From JACVRW01 sp963821275 (lineage in GTDB: Bacteria > Actinomycetota > Thermoleophilia > Solirubrobacterales > Thermoleophilaceae), in the NCBI GenBank assembly GCA_963821275.1, contig CAWGDF010000008.1, positions 124,001-188,000 on the forward strand: 64,000 nucleotides of DNA, in the 5' to 3' direction. This document shows positions 33,169-41,807 of this stretch, piece by piece (the stretch's first letter is position 1; each line of letters begins with the position of its first letter). The translations under genes were made by a program, and so were the position numbers. The notes below the pieces were generated by a model, which saw only the letters and a program-made list of their open reading frames with translations, made no database searches and was not told the origin of the DNA.

Positions 33169-34653
33169 GTGCCCCAGCGCCCGGAGCCCGTCCCGGACCT
33201 CGACTGGAGCCCCGAGCGGGCCCGGCAGCTGGGCGAGGACGTGGTGGACCTGTGGATCGAGCTGCTCGCACGGCTGCCCGAGCTGCCGGTGAGCCGCGAC
33301 TTCCGGGCCGACCGCGTTCGGCAGCGGCTGGCCCTCACGCTGCCCGAGGATCCGATGGAGCGCGGCGACCTGCTCGAACATCTCCGCGCGCTCGTCCTCG
33401 AGAACTCGATCTACCCCGGGCATCCAGGCTTCCTGGCCTACATCTCCGGCGCCGGCACCGTGCCCGGCGCAGCCGCCGACCTGATCGCCGCCGGGCTCAA
33501 CCAGAACCTCGGCCCCTTCCGGCTCTCCCCGGGCGGGACCACGATCGAGGAGCACCTCACGGGCTGGCTGGCCCGGCGCTTCGGGCTGCCCGAAGAGGCG
33601 GGAGGCCAGCTCGTGGCAGGCGGCGCCATGGCGAACCTGGTGGCGCTGAAGGTCGCGCGTGACCGCGCCCTGGGCGACGGCGCGCGCGAGCGCGGAGTGG
33701 GCGAGGGTCCGCCGCTGGCCTTCTACGCCTCCACCGAGTCGCACGTGGTCCAGGCGCGCGCGGCCGACGTGCTCGGCCTCGGCACGGCCGCCGTCCGGCC
33801 CGTGCCGGTGGACGAGGGCTGGCGCATGCGGACCGACGCCCTGGCCGATGCGCTCCAGCGCGATCTCGAGGCCGGCGTGCGGCCGGCCGCCGTGATCGCC
33901 ACCGCGGGCACGACCGCCACGGGCGCCATCGATCCGCTCCCCGAGATCGCGGAACTGTGCGAGAGCCATCGCGTGCACTTCCACGTGGACGCCTGCTACG
34001 GCGGCCCGGCGGTGCTGGCGGACGACCTGCGACCGCTGCTGGAGGGGATCGAGCGGGCCGACTCGATCGCGGTCGACGCCCACAAGTGGCTCTACACGCC
34101 GCTGCTCGGAGGCTGCGTGCTGGTCCGCGAGCGCGAGATTCTCCCGACCGCCTTCGCGAGCGAGGCCAGCTACACCTGGCTCCACGAGGACGCCCGCCAG
34201 GGCGTCGACTTCGCCATGCACGGGCCCGACTTCAGCCGCAGCTTCGCGGCGCTGCGGATCTGGCTCTCGCTGCTGGCCCACGGCACCACGGCGTACGGCC
34301 GCCGGATCAGCCACGACGCGGCGCTTGCCGGCTATCTCGGCGAGCTGGTGTCAGAGCACCCCGACTTCGAGCTGATGACCCCGGTATCGCTGTCGATCTG
34401 CTGCTTCCGCTACGCGCCGGAGGCGCTCGCGGGGGACCAGGAGGGGCTCGACCGGCTCAACCAGGACCTCTTGACGGCGCTGATGGCCGACGGGCGCGTC
34501 TATTGCTCCAACGCAGTGCTCGACGGGCGCTTCTGCCTGCGGGTCTGCATCGTGAACTTCCGCACCGAGGCGGTGCATCTCGAGCTGCTGCTGGAGGTGG
34601 CCGGCGAGCACGGCAGGCGGTTGTCCGACATCGCGGCGAAGCCCGGCCCCTGA
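33169..34653 (+). CDS. PLP-dependent group II decarboxylase (aromatic-L-amino-acid type)
   Basis: 494 aa. ENSIYPGHPGFLAYISGAGT opens the fold; TTIEEHLTGWLARRFGLP and GGQLVAGGAMANLVAL precede the PLP site; HVDACYGGPAVL carries the cofactor Asp, and VDAHKWLYTPLLGGCVLV the Schiff-base Lys306. The family decarboxylates aromatic or acidic L-amino acids to amines; the sequence does not settle which. It stands alone between metH and the nitrogen operon, followed by a small hairpin. Confidence 0.88.
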   Translation: MPQRPEPVPDLDWSPERARQLGEDVVDLWIELLARLPELPVSRDFRADRVRQRLALTLPEDPMERGDLLEHLRALVLENSIYPGHPGFLAYISGAGTVPGAAADLIAAGLNQNLGPFRLSPGGTTIEEHLTGWLARRFGLPEEAGGQLVAGGAMANLVALKVARDRALGDGARERGVGEGPPLAFYASTESHVVQARAADVLGLGTAAVRPVPVDEGWRMRTDALADALQRDLEAGVRPAAVIATAGTTATGAIDPLPEIAELCESHRVHFHVDACYGGPAVLADDLRPLLEGIERADSIAVDAHKWLYTPLLGGCVLVREREILPTAFASEASYTWLHEDARQGVDFAMHGPDFSRSFAALRIWLSLLAHGTTAYGRRISHDAALAGYLGELVSEHPDFELMTPVSLSICCFRYAPEALAGDQEGLDRLNQDLLTALMADGRVYCSNAVLDGRFCLRVCIVNFRTEAVHLELLLEVAGEHGRRLSDIAAKPGP

Positions 34654-34663
34654 ATCTTCGACA

Positions 34664-34682
34664 CAGGGCCAAAGACGCCCTG
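34664..34682 (+). terminator. Small hairpin after the decarboxylase gene
   Basis: CAGGGC (34664-34669) pairs with GCCCTG (34677-34682) around CAAAGAC, 10 bases after the decarboxylase stop. Weak; it may terminate or lie in the amt leader region. Confidence 0.35.
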
Positions 34683-34694
34683 CCGACGCGCTCG

Positions 34695-34700
34695 TACCTT
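34695..34700 (+). promoter_or_regulatory. Possible -10 box of the amt operon
   Basis: TACCTT, 35 bases before ATG 34736, leaving a short leader that contains the strong ribosome site GGAAGGAGG. Confidence 0.35.
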
Positions 34701-34735
34701 GGCCTCGAACCTAACGGAAGGAGGCCAACACCACC

Positions 34736-36190
34736 ATGTCATTTGTGCTCGCGACCGCCGACGACCTTCGACAGGCAATCGACGGCAGACTTGCGGAGAC
34801 GGTTCCGACGAACACCCTCTGGGTGGTCATCGCCGCCGTGCTCGTGCTCTTCATGCAGGCGGGCTTCGCCATGCTCGAGATCGGGTTCTCGCGCGCGAAG
34901 AACGCCGGCACGGGGGTCGCCAAGATCCTCACCAACCTCTCGATCGCCGCAATCTGCTACTGGGCGGTCGGCTTTGCCTTTGCGTTCGGCAGCGCCGACG
35001 TGCTCGGAGTCTCCAGCTCGATCATCGGCTCGAACGGGTTCTTCCTGCAGTACTCCGGGAACGGCTCCGAGGCGTTCCCGGTCATGGGCCTGTCCGACGC
35101 CACCGTCGACTCGAAGTTCCTGTTCCAGTTCGCGTTCTGCGCAGTCTCACTGGCCATCGTCTGGGGTTCGACCCTGGAGCGGATCAAGTACAGCGCGTAC
35201 GTGATCTACGCGATCGTGTTCGCGGCGTTCATCTACCCGATCGGGTCGCACTGGGTGTTCGGCGGCGGCTGGCTGCAGAACGGCGACACGCCGCTGCTCC
35301 CGACCGGCATGCAGGACTTCGCGGGCTCGACCGCGGTGCACCTGATCGGCGCCACCGGCGCGCTGGCCGCGCTGCTGTTGCTGGGCCCCCGGCGGGGCAA
35401 GTACGGCCCCGACGGCAAGCCGCGGGCCATCCCCGGGCACTCGATGCCGCTGGTTGGCCTCGGCGCCCTGATCCTGTTCGTCGGCTGGTTCGGGTTCAAC
35501 CCGGGCTCGACGCTGGGCATCTCGGACGTCCGCATGGGCGACGTCGCCGTGGTGACGCTGCTCGGCTGTGCCGGCGGAATCATCGGCGCCTTCGTCGCCA
35601 CCCAGTTCAAGCACAAGACGATCGACATCGGCATGGTGGCCAACGGCGCGATCGCAGGCCTCGTCGCCATCACGGCGCCCTCGGGCTACGTGGAGGCTTG
35701 GGCCGGCCCGATCATCGGCTTCGTGGCCGGGCTGATCGTGGTGTTCGGCGTCATCTGGATCGACAAGCGGATCGACGACCCGGTGGGCGCCACGTCGGCG
35801 CACGGCCTGGCCGGCATCTGGGGCACGGTCGCCTGCGGAATCTTCACCGCACCGCGGCTGGCCCAGTACAACGCCTTCGGCGATCCGGACGGCGGCCTCG
35901 TCTACTCCGGCGAGTTCACCCAGCTGATCGCGCAGGCGGTCGGCGTGCTCGTGGCCTTCACCTTCGTGTTCGCGCTGAGCTACGCGACCTTCGCCGCCAT
36001 CAAGGCGACGGTCGGGCTGCGCGTGAGCGCCGAGGAGGAAGAGGCCGGCCTCGACATCGTCGAGCACGGCATGTACGGCTATCCCGAGCAGTTCATCCCG
36101 CCGTCGGAGATCGGCGGGCCTACGGGCGGTCCGCCCGAGGCTCCCGCGCCGGTCCCAGCCACCCCGCGGGCGAAGGAGGCGACGGCATGA
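34736..36190 (+). CDS. amt: Ammonium transporter AmtB
   Basis: 484 aa with eleven membrane helices. FMQAGFAMLEIGFSRAKN at the N-terminus, DFAGSTAVHLIGATGAL with the first pore His202, VGWFGFNPGSTL, and DDPVGATSAHGLAGIWGT with the second pore His356 are hallmark Amt features. The cytoplasmic tail, rich in Pro/Ala/Glu, is long. It has a strong GGAAGGAGG ribosome site. Its stop overlaps the P-II ATG by 4 bases, the classic amtB-glnK pairing in which P-II plugs the channel. Confidence 0.95.
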   Translation: MSFVLATADDLRQAIDGRLAETVPTNTLWVVIAAVLVLFMQAGFAMLEIGFSRAKNAGTGVAKILTNLSIAAICYWAVGFAFAFGSADVLGVSSSIIGSNGFFLQYSGNGSEAFPVMGLSDATVDSKFLFQFAFCAVSLAIVWGSTLERIKYSAYVIYAIVFAAFIYPIGSHWVFGGGWLQNGDTPLLPTGMQDFAGSTAVHLIGATGALAALLLLGPRRGKYGPDGKPRAIPGHSMPLVGLGALILFVGWFGFNPGSTLGISDVRMGDVAVVTLLGCAGGIIGAFVATQFKHKTIDIGMVANGAIAGLVAITAPSGYVEAWAGPIIGFVAGLIVVFGVIWIDKRIDDPVGATSAHGLAGIWGTVACGIFTAPRLAQYNAFGDPDGGLVYSGEFTQLIAQAVGVLVAFTFVFALSYATFAAIKATVGLRVSAEEEEAGLDIVEHGMYGYPEQFIPPSEIGGPTGGPPEAPAPVPATPRAKEATA

Positions 36191-36570
36191 AGATGGTCGT
36201 CGCCTACATCCGACACGAGGCCTTCGAGCCGATCCGCGCGGATCTGCTCGAGGCCGGCTTCCCGAGCCTGACGATCAGCGAGGTCAAGGGCTCGGGACGA
36301 CAGAAGGCGATCACCGAGCACTACCGCGGCTCGGAGCTCGCAGTCCATCTACGGCCGAAGCTGAAGCTCGAGTGCGTTGTCGAGAGCAAGGACGTCGGCC
36401 TGATCAAGACGGTGATCCTGCGGCACGCCCGGACCGGCTCGGTCGGTGACGGGAAGCTGTTCGTCATGCCGGTGGAGGACGCGGTGCGCATCCGCACCGG
36501 CGAAGAGGGCGAGCTGGTGCTGCAGGCCCACGAAGGAGAGGAGGTGAGCGTCAATGGCGGTGGCTCCTGA
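36187..36570 (+). CDS. glnK: P-II nitrogen regulatory protein with Leu at the Tyr51 modification position
   Basis: 127 aa. ISEVKGSGRQKAITEHYRGSE is the T-loop region, RPKLKLECVV the following strand, and GSVGDGKLFVMPVEDAVRIRTGEEG the B and C loops that bind ATP/ADP and 2-oxoglutarate. At position 51, where uridylylated or adenylylated P-II proteins have Tyr (RGAEY), this protein has Leu (RGSEL), so covalent modification there is impossible. It carries a C-terminal extension of about 14 residues. It overlaps amt by 4 and glnA by 17 bases. It probably gates Amt by direct ligand sensing. Confidence 0.92.
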   Translation: MKMVVAYIRHEAFEPIRADLLEAGFPSLTISEVKGSGRQKAITEHYRGSELAVHLRPKLKLECVVESKDVGLIKTVILRHARTGSVGDGKLFVMPVEDAVRIRTGEEGELVLQAHEGEEVSVNGGGS

Positions 36571-37903
36571 GAGGACCACGGCCCCGAGCGACGTGCTCGC
36601 TCTGGTCGAGGAACACAACGTCGAGTTCATCCGGTTCTGGTTCACGGACATCTTCGGGGTCCTGAAGTCGTTCGCGGTCGGCCGCGAGGAGCTTCCGGAC
36701 GCACTCGAGGACGGCATGGGCTTCGACGGCTCGTCGATCACAGGGTTCAACCGGATCGAGGAGTCGGACATGATCGCCATGCCCGACCCGTCCACGTTCC
36801 GGATCCTGCCCTGGCGGACCGGCGAGACCCATACCGTGGGCCGGCTGTTCTGCGATGTGCTGGTGCCCGGGGGCGAGCCCTACGAGGGCGACCCGCGCTT
36901 CCAGATGCGCAGGGCGCTCGCCCGGGCGAAGGACATGGGCTTCGACCACTACTACCTGGGGCCGGAGCTCGAGTTCTTCCTGTTCAAGTCCGACGAGGAC
37001 ACGGAGGTGCTGGACAAGGGGGGCTACTTCGACCTCACCACGCTCGACGTGGCCTCCGACTTCCGGCGCGACTGCGTGTTCACGCTGCGTGAGCTCGGCA
37101 TCCCGGTGGAGTACACCCACCACGAGGTGGGGCCGTCGCAGCACGAGATCGACATGCGCTTCGCGGACGGTCTCGAGATGGCCGACAACACGATGACCTA
37201 CCGCATCGCGGTCAAGGAGGTGGCGGCGAAGCACGGCTGTTACGCCACCTTCATGCCAAAGCCGCTGTTCGGGGAGAACGGCTCGGGTATGCACACCCAC
37301 CAGTCGCTCTTCCGGGGCGAGGAGAACGCCTTCTTCGACGGAGACGACGAGTACTACCTCTCCGACGAGGCGAAGGGCTTCATCGCCGGCCAGTTGCGGC
37401 ACGCCCGCGAGCTGTCGGCGCTGTTCGCGCCCTCGGTGAACTCCTACAAGCGGCTGGTGCCCGGCTACGAGGCGCCGGTGTACATCGGCTGGTCGCGGCG
37501 CAACCGCTCGGCGCTCGTGCGGGTGCCGGTCTACCACCCGGGCAAGGAGAAGGCCACCCGGGCGGAGCTCCGCTGCCCGGACCCGTCGTGCAACCCCTAC
37601 CTCACGTTCGCGGCGCTGCTGCACGCGGGCCTGGAGGGGATCGAGAAGGGCTACGAGCTCCCGCCGCCGATCGAGCGCAACCTCTACGATCTGAGCGAGG
37701 AGGACCGCCAGTCGATGGGGGTCTCCCACCTGCCCGAGTCGCTGGGGGAGGCGATCGAGGAGATGGCGGGCTCCGAGCTCGTGGAGCGGGCGCTCGGCCC
37801 GCACATCTTCTCGCGCTACATCGACCTCAAGCGGGAGGAGTGGCTCGACTACCGCGTGCAGGTCACGCCGTGGGAGATCGAGCGCTACCTGCCGACCAGC
37901 TAG
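36554..37903 (+). CDS. glnA: Glutamine synthetase type I (alpha-like)
   Basis: 449 aa. ATP + glutamate + NH3 to glutamine. GFDGSSITGFNRIEESDM, GPELEFFLF, VGPSQHEIDMRF, the ATP loop FMPKPLFGENGSGMHTHQSLF, and NRSALVRVP are all present. Length and the lack of the beta-type insertion place it in the GSI-alpha group; Arg67 in GFNRIEESD matches the feedback-sensing Arg62 of Bacillus GSI-alpha. NLYDLSEED keeps a Tyr (378) at the position of the adenylylation loop, but GSI-alpha enzymes are generally not adenylylated. It overlaps glnK by 17 bases, so amt-glnK-glnA is one operon; a perfect hairpin follows. Confidence 0.95.
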   Translation: MAVAPERTTAPSDVLALVEEHNVEFIRFWFTDIFGVLKSFAVGREELPDALEDGMGFDGSSITGFNRIEESDMIAMPDPSTFRILPWRTGETHTVGRLFCDVLVPGGEPYEGDPRFQMRRALARAKDMGFDHYYLGPELEFFLFKSDEDTEVLDKGGYFDLTTLDVASDFRRDCVFTLRELGIPVEYTHHEVGPSQHEIDMRFADGLEMADNTMTYRIAVKEVAAKHGCYATFMPKPLFGENGSGMHTHQSLFRGEENAFFDGDDEYYLSDEAKGFIAGQLRHARELSALFAPSVNSYKRLVPGYEAPVYIGWSRRNRSALVRVPVYHPGKEKATRAELRCPDPSCNPYLTFAALLHAGLEGIEKGYELPPPIERNLYDLSEEDRQSMGVSHLPESLGEAIEEMAGSELVERALGPHIFSRYIDLKREEWLDYRVQVTPWEIERYLPTS

Positions 37904-37913
37904 GCGTCCGCGC

Positions 37914-37934
37914 GCAGCCGGCCGAGCCGGCTGC
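37914..37934 (+). terminator. Terminator hairpin after glnA
   Basis: GCAGCCGGC (37914-37922) and GCCGGCTGC (37926-37934) form a perfect 9-bp stem with a CGA loop, 10 bases past the glnA stop and followed by TTGC. It may reduce read-through into the PucR-type gene. Confidence 0.6.
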
Positions 37935-37977
37935 TTGCGGCCCGGCCGGCGCCACACCGCGCGGCGCCCACCTGGAG

Positions 37978-39042
37978 ATGGTGGGCGCCGTGCTGGCCGG
38001 CGATGGGCTCGAGCGGGTGGCGGAGATCGCCTCCGCCTACGCCGGAGCCCGGGTGGCGGTCATCGTGCCGCGGCTGGGCGCGCGCGGCGAGGGCGGGGCG
38101 CTGGAGCGCTACGTGGCGGCTCGCCTGGCGGGCGGCCGGTCCCAGCGCCCGCCCGAGGTCGCGGTCGAGGTCCCGGTCTCCTCGGGGGGCCGGGACCTCG
38201 GGGCCGTGCTCCTGCTGGGCGCCGGGGGCCCGGACGCCGGCGACTACCTTCACATGGCGGCCATCGCCGCTCTCACCGAGGTCGCCGTGGCCGAGGCCCG
38301 GGACGAGACCGAGCGGTCGCTACGCGGATCGTTCATAGAGGATCTGCTGAGCCGCCCGGACCTCGAGCCCGATGACGTGGCCCGCCGCGCCTCCCGTTTG
38401 GGCTGCGACCTGAGCGTGGGCTACACGGCTCTCTGCGCCGACCCCAATGGCCGCGGCCCCGGACGCATCGTGGCCTCGCTGGTGGCGGAGGTTCCGGGGG
38501 CGCTCGCGCAGGTGGCGGAGGGCAAGGTCTACGCCCTGTTGCCCGGATCGCCCGAGCAGGCGCGGCACGCCGCCGCCCACCTGGGACGCCACGCGCAGGT
38601 GGGCGTCTCCTCGCACCGCAGCGGACCGGCCGAGGCCCGCCGCGCCCTCGACGAGGCCGAGCTCGTGCTGCGCGTGCGGGCCGAGGGCGGCTGGCCGCCG
38701 GGAGAGGAGATCGGCGAGGGGGCCTACCGGCTGCTGTTCCGCGTGCTGGCCAGCCACCCGCAGGAGGTACGCAGCTTCTACGAGGACACCGTGGCGCCGC
38801 TGGTGCGCTACGACGAGCAGTACTCGAGCGACCTGCTGGGCACCCTCACCGCCTACCTGGGCAACAACTGCAACATGAACGCCACCGCGCAGGCGATTCA
38901 CGCCCACCGCCACACGGTCGGCTACCGCCTCGATCGCGTGCGCGAGCTGACCGGCCTGGACCCGCTACGAAGCGAGGATCGCGAGCGCCTGGGCGTGGGC
39001 CTGAAGGCCCACCGCATCATCGCGCCGAGCCTGCCGCGCTGA
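37978..39042 (+). CDS. PucR/CdaR-type transcriptional regulator
   Basis: 354 aa. The N-terminal part (MVGAVLAGDGLERVAEIASAYAGARVAVIV) looks like a degenerate GAF-like sensor; the middle, with VGVSSHRSGPAEARRALDEAELVLRV, is the GGDEF-like domain of CdaR/PucR proteins; the C-terminus LLGTLTAYLGNNCNMNATAQAIHAHRHTVGYRLDRVRELTGLDP is the HTH_30 DNA-binding domain. It sits directly behind glnA, so it is a good candidate nitrogen regulator, which is inference. The start is uncertain: ATG 37978 or GTG 37981, with no clear ribosome site. The ligand is unknown. Confidence 0.85.
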   Translation: MVGAVLAGDGLERVAEIASAYAGARVAVIVPRLGARGEGGALERYVAARLAGGRSQRPPEVAVEVPVSSGGRDLGAVLLLGAGGPDAGDYLHMAAIAALTEVAVAEARDETERSLRGSFIEDLLSRPDLEPDDVARRASRLGCDLSVGYTALCADPNGRGPGRIVASLVAEVPGALAQVAEGKVYALLPGSPEQARHAAAHLGRHAQVGVSSHRSGPAEARRALDEAELVLRVRAEGGWPPGEEIGEGAYRLLFRVLASHPQEVRSFYEDTVAPLVRYDEQYSSDLLGTLTAYLGNNCNMNATAQAIHAHRHTVGYRLDRVRELTGLDPLRSEDRERLGVGLKAHRIIAPSLPR

Positions 39043-39085
39043 GGGCCGAGCCGCGCGGTGCGGCGGGGTCGAGGGGTGTGAGGAA

Positions 39086-39091
39086 TAGGCT
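39086..39091 (+). promoter_or_regulatory. -10 box of the alpha/beta hydrolase gene (leaderless)
   Basis: TAGGCT, 6 bases before GTG 39098. It lies in the loop of a CGAGGGG/CCCCTCG inverted repeat (39070-39098) that may also end the preceding transcript. Confidence 0.45.
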
Positions 39092-39097
39092 CCCCTC

Positions 39098-40054
39098 GTG
39101 GCCACCCCAGCCCCCGAACGCACGGCCCAGGCCCCTCGGCGGCTCCCGGCGGAGGAGTTCGAGCTCAAGGAGATCGAGCTCCACGGACACCGTGTGGCCT
39201 ACCGCTGCGCCGGCAGCGGGCCCGCGATCCTGCTCGTTCACGGGATCACCTCCACGTCGGCCACGTGGGAGCGGGTGATGCCCTACCTGGCCCGCCAGTT
39301 CACCGTCATCGCACCCGACCTCATCGGGCATGGAGAGTCGGCCAAGCCGCGCGGCGACTACTCGCTCGGCGCATACGCGAGCGGCGTCCGTGACCTGATG
39401 GTGTCACTGGGCCACGAGAGCGCCACCTTCGTGGGCCACTCGCTCGGAGGCGGGGTGGTGATGCAGCTGGCGTACCAGTTCCCGGAGCGCTGTGAGCGCC
39501 TCGTGCTCGTGGACAGCGGCGGGCTCGGCCGGGAGGTGAACATCCTCCTGCGGGCCGCCGCGCTCCCGCTGTCCGAGCTGGCGTTGCCCGTTCTCGCCCA
39601 CACCCGGCTGCTGGACGCCGGCCGCACCGTCGCTGGGCTGCTGGGAAAGATGGGAATCAGCGTTGCCACCGACCTCGGCGAGCTCGGCCGCGGCCACGCC
39701 TCCCTGGAGGATCCCGAGGCGAGGTCCGCGTTCCTGCACACGCTGCGCACCATCGTGGACCCCATGGGCCAGCGGGTGAACGCCACCGACCGCCTGTACC
39801 TCGCCGAGAACATCCCGTTCATGCTGGTCTGGGGCGAACGCGACCGAATCATCCCGGTCGAGCACGGCCTGGCGGCGCACGAGCTGGTGCCGTCGAGCCG
39901 TCTCGAGGTCTTCGAGGACACCGGCCACTTCCCCCACCTCGACGACCCGCAGCGTTTTGTCGACGTGCTCCTCGACTTCATCGAGTCGACCGACCCGGCC
40001 GACGTCGACCCAGAGGACTGGCGGAAGGCTCTGAAGGTCGGGCGGCGCAGCTAG
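39098..40054 (+). CDS. Alpha/beta hydrolase
   Basis: 318 aa. ILLVHGITSTSATWERVMPYL supplies the oxyanion HG, FVGHSLGGGVVMQLAYQFPE the nucleophile elbow (Ser115), LVWGERDRIIP the Asp, and FEDTGHFPHLDDP the His. The fold and spacing suit an esterase, lipase or C-C hydrolase; the substrate cannot be told. A hydrophilic N-terminal extension of about 25 residues precedes the fold and may be a misjudged start, but the -10 box 6 bases before GTG 39098 supports it. The broken IS630 element lies immediately downstream. Confidence 0.88.
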   Translation: MATPAPERTAQAPRRLPAEEFELKEIELHGHRVAYRCAGSGPAILLVHGITSTSATWERVMPYLARQFTVIAPDLIGHGESAKPRGDYSLGAYASGVRDLMVSLGHESATFVGHSLGGGVVMQLAYQFPERCERLVLVDSGGLGREVNILLRAAALPLSELALPVLAHTRLLDAGRTVAGLLGKMGISVATDLGELGRGHASLEDPEARSAFLHTLRTIVDPMGQRVNATDRLYLAENIPFMLVWGERDRIIPVEHGLAAHELVPSSRLEVFEDTGHFPHLDDPQRFVDVLLDFIESTDPADVDPEDWRKALKVGRRS

Positions 40055-40061
40055 CACGGCG

Positions 40062-41138
40062 GTGCGCAGGTTCGGTCTGACGGGTTGGGAAGGAGTCATG
40101 CCCCGACGCCCGAACCTGGTGGGTGATGCCCAAGAGCGGGAGATCGCGACGCGCCTCGATATGAACGAGGAGGTGGTGGATCGCTGGAGGCGACGCTTCC
40201 ACGCCGAGCGCCTCGAGGGGCTTGAGGATCGAGCGCGGTCTGGTCGCCCGCGCCGTTTTCCCCCCGGAGCCGATCGCCGAGGTCAAGGCGATCGCCTGCG
40301 AGCTGCCGGCTACGCACGGCCTGCCGCTCGGCCGCTTTACGCGCACTGAGCTGCACAGACTCGTCGTGGAGTGCGGCGTGACCGACGCCTCGGCGTCGAC
40401 GATCTGGCGCTGGCTACACGACGACGCGCTCAAGCCTTGGCAGCAGCGCTCTTGGATCTTCGTGCGCGACCCCCGCTTCCGCGAGAGGGCGGGGCGCGTG
40501 CTGGACCTGTACCAGCGGCGCTTCGAGGGACGCCGGTTGCGCCCCACGAGCTTGTGATCTGCGCCGACGAGAAGTCCCAGCTGCAGGCGCTCGGCCGTCG
40601 CCACGAGACCGTCCCCCCACGGCCTGGCCGTCCGGCGCTGGTCGAGCTCGAGTACCGCCGGCTCGGCACACTGGCCTACCTCGCCGCCCGGGACGTCCAC
40701 CACGCCAACCTGTTCGACCGCGTTGAGCCCAAGACCGGGATCGAGCCGTTCGGGCGGCTCGTCGAGCAGGTCATGACCAGCGCGCCCTACGCCTCGGCGC
40801 GCACCGTCTACTGGATCGTCGACAACGGCTCAAGCCACGCCGGGCGCGCCTCGATCGAGCGGCTCGAGGGCACCTGGCAGAACCTGCGGCTCATCCACCT
40901 CCCGATCCACGCCTCCTGGCTCAACCAGATCGAGCTCTACTTCTCGATCGTCCAGCGCAAGGCGCTCAGCCCCAACAGCTTCGACTCGCTCGACGAGCTC
41001 ACCGATAGGTTGCTGCGCTTCGGCGAGCACTACCGCCAGATCGCCCGACCGTTCGACTGGACCTTCAGCCGCGCCGACCTGGACCGCGTGCTCGCCAAGA
41101 TCACCGAGCGCGAGCCACGGCTTGCGCTTGCGGCGTAA
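40062..41138 (+). pseudogene. IS630 family transposase, broken by two frameshifts and a degraded N-terminus
   Basis: The DDE transposase sequence is spread over two frames. EVVDRWRRRFHAERLEGLEDRARSGRPRRFPP is the HTH region; an extra base after the run of six C near 40266 shifts to a frame with IAEVKAIACELP and STIWRWLHDDALKPWQQRSWIF; a missing base near 40530 returns to the first frame for ELVICADEKSQLQ, WIVDNGSSHAG and NQIELYFS. The catalytic Asp, Asp and Glu are all present. The usual first helix of the N-terminal domain is missing or unreadable. I found no convincing terminal inverted repeats or TA duplication in the flanks, so only the gene remnant is marked. Confidence 0.85.
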
Positions 41139-41168
41139 CGGACCGAGATCGCGCGGCCCTCTCGCAGC

Positions 41169-41573
41169 TCAAGGGCGCTGCCAGACGGCGTTGACGATCT
41201 TCCATCCCGCGCGCGTACGCACCAGGTGCAGGTATTCGACGTAGACGGCGGAGCGGACGGTCACGTTCGCGATCTCGCGATGCACGTGCTCGACTTCGAT
41301 GTCGATTCCGCGATCAGGGACGTCTCGCGTCTTCCCGATCCCCTTCGCCGTGGCCTCGATCATCTCCGGCGCCGTGAGCTTCTCCAGTTCCCCGGGGGCA
41401 GGAGCGTCGTCTGGGGATCGCTTGGCCAAATCGGGATGGAGCGTCCGTTCCATGCGGGCGGCGTCGCCATCGAACCATCCCTCGAAGTAGTCGAGCGCCA
41501 CGCGCACGATCGCGTCGTGGTCAGCCACCTTAGATTCGTCCTCAGCCACGCCCGAACGATAGCCGCGGTCCAT
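41169..41573 (-). CDS. SnoaL/NTF2-like protein (lumazine-binding-like)
   Basis: 134 aa from ATG 41573, which has GGAGAG upstream; GTG 41549 is a shorter alternative. DHDAIVRVALDYFEGWFDGDAARMERTLHPDLAKRS is the start of a cone-shaped NTF2-like fold and VRSAVYVEYLHLVRTRAGWKIVNAVWQ its final sheet, matching the small putative lumazine-binding/SnoaL-like group. Function unknown; no catalytic residue is assignable. It lies between the IS630 remnant and a 52-base repeat element. Confidence 0.7.
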   Translation of the reverse strand: MDRGYRSGVAEDESKVADHDAIVRVALDYFEGWFDGDAARMERTLHPDLAKRSPDDAPAPGELEKLTAPEMIEATAKGIGKTRDVPDRGIDIEVEHVHREIANVTVRSAVYVEYLHLVRTRAGWKIVNAVWQRP

Positions 41574-41699
41574 CACGCCGCGAACTCTCCGGCGACCCAG
41601 GAACCGGCGGAACCCGAACCCGACCGAACTTGCGGACGGGTCTACTAGCCCCCGGTGGTTGAGACACCCGCCGCGTGGGCGTTTGGCGCCGGGTAGGGA

Positions 41700-41751
41700 G
41701 GGGTTTCGCACGAAACGTCCGATAGTTGGACGCAACGTCAGGAACCCCCCC
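41700..41751. repeat. 52-base palindromic intergenic repeat, copy 1
   Basis: It matches the copy at 59967-60018 at 49 of 52 positions. The ends GGGGTTTC and GGAACCCC pair with one wobble; inside, CGTCCGA TAG TTGGACG forms a 7-bp hairpin with one G-T wobble. It lies in the 234-base gap 41574-41807 between two minus-strand genes; the rest of that gap shows nothing I can name. The minus strand happens to be open across it but the composition is not protein-like. Confidence 0.75.
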
Positions 41752-41807
41752 TCGCCCGGCTCGGTCCCGGTGCCCCCCCGCGCACACGCGGCCGCGGAAT
41801 CAATCAC

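Noticed and set aside
40055..41168. Terminal inverted repeats and TA target duplication for IS630
   Set aside because: The flanks were compared as reverse complements and no convincing match was found, so only the transposase remnant is annotated.
41700..41807. Peptide GGFLTLRPTIGRFVRNP as the start of the SnoaL-like protein
   Set aside because: The same peptide appears antisense to the mce/MMPL gap because both are readings of the 52-base palindromic repeat. The sequence is explained by DNA pairing, and the SnoaL gene has a better start at 41573.
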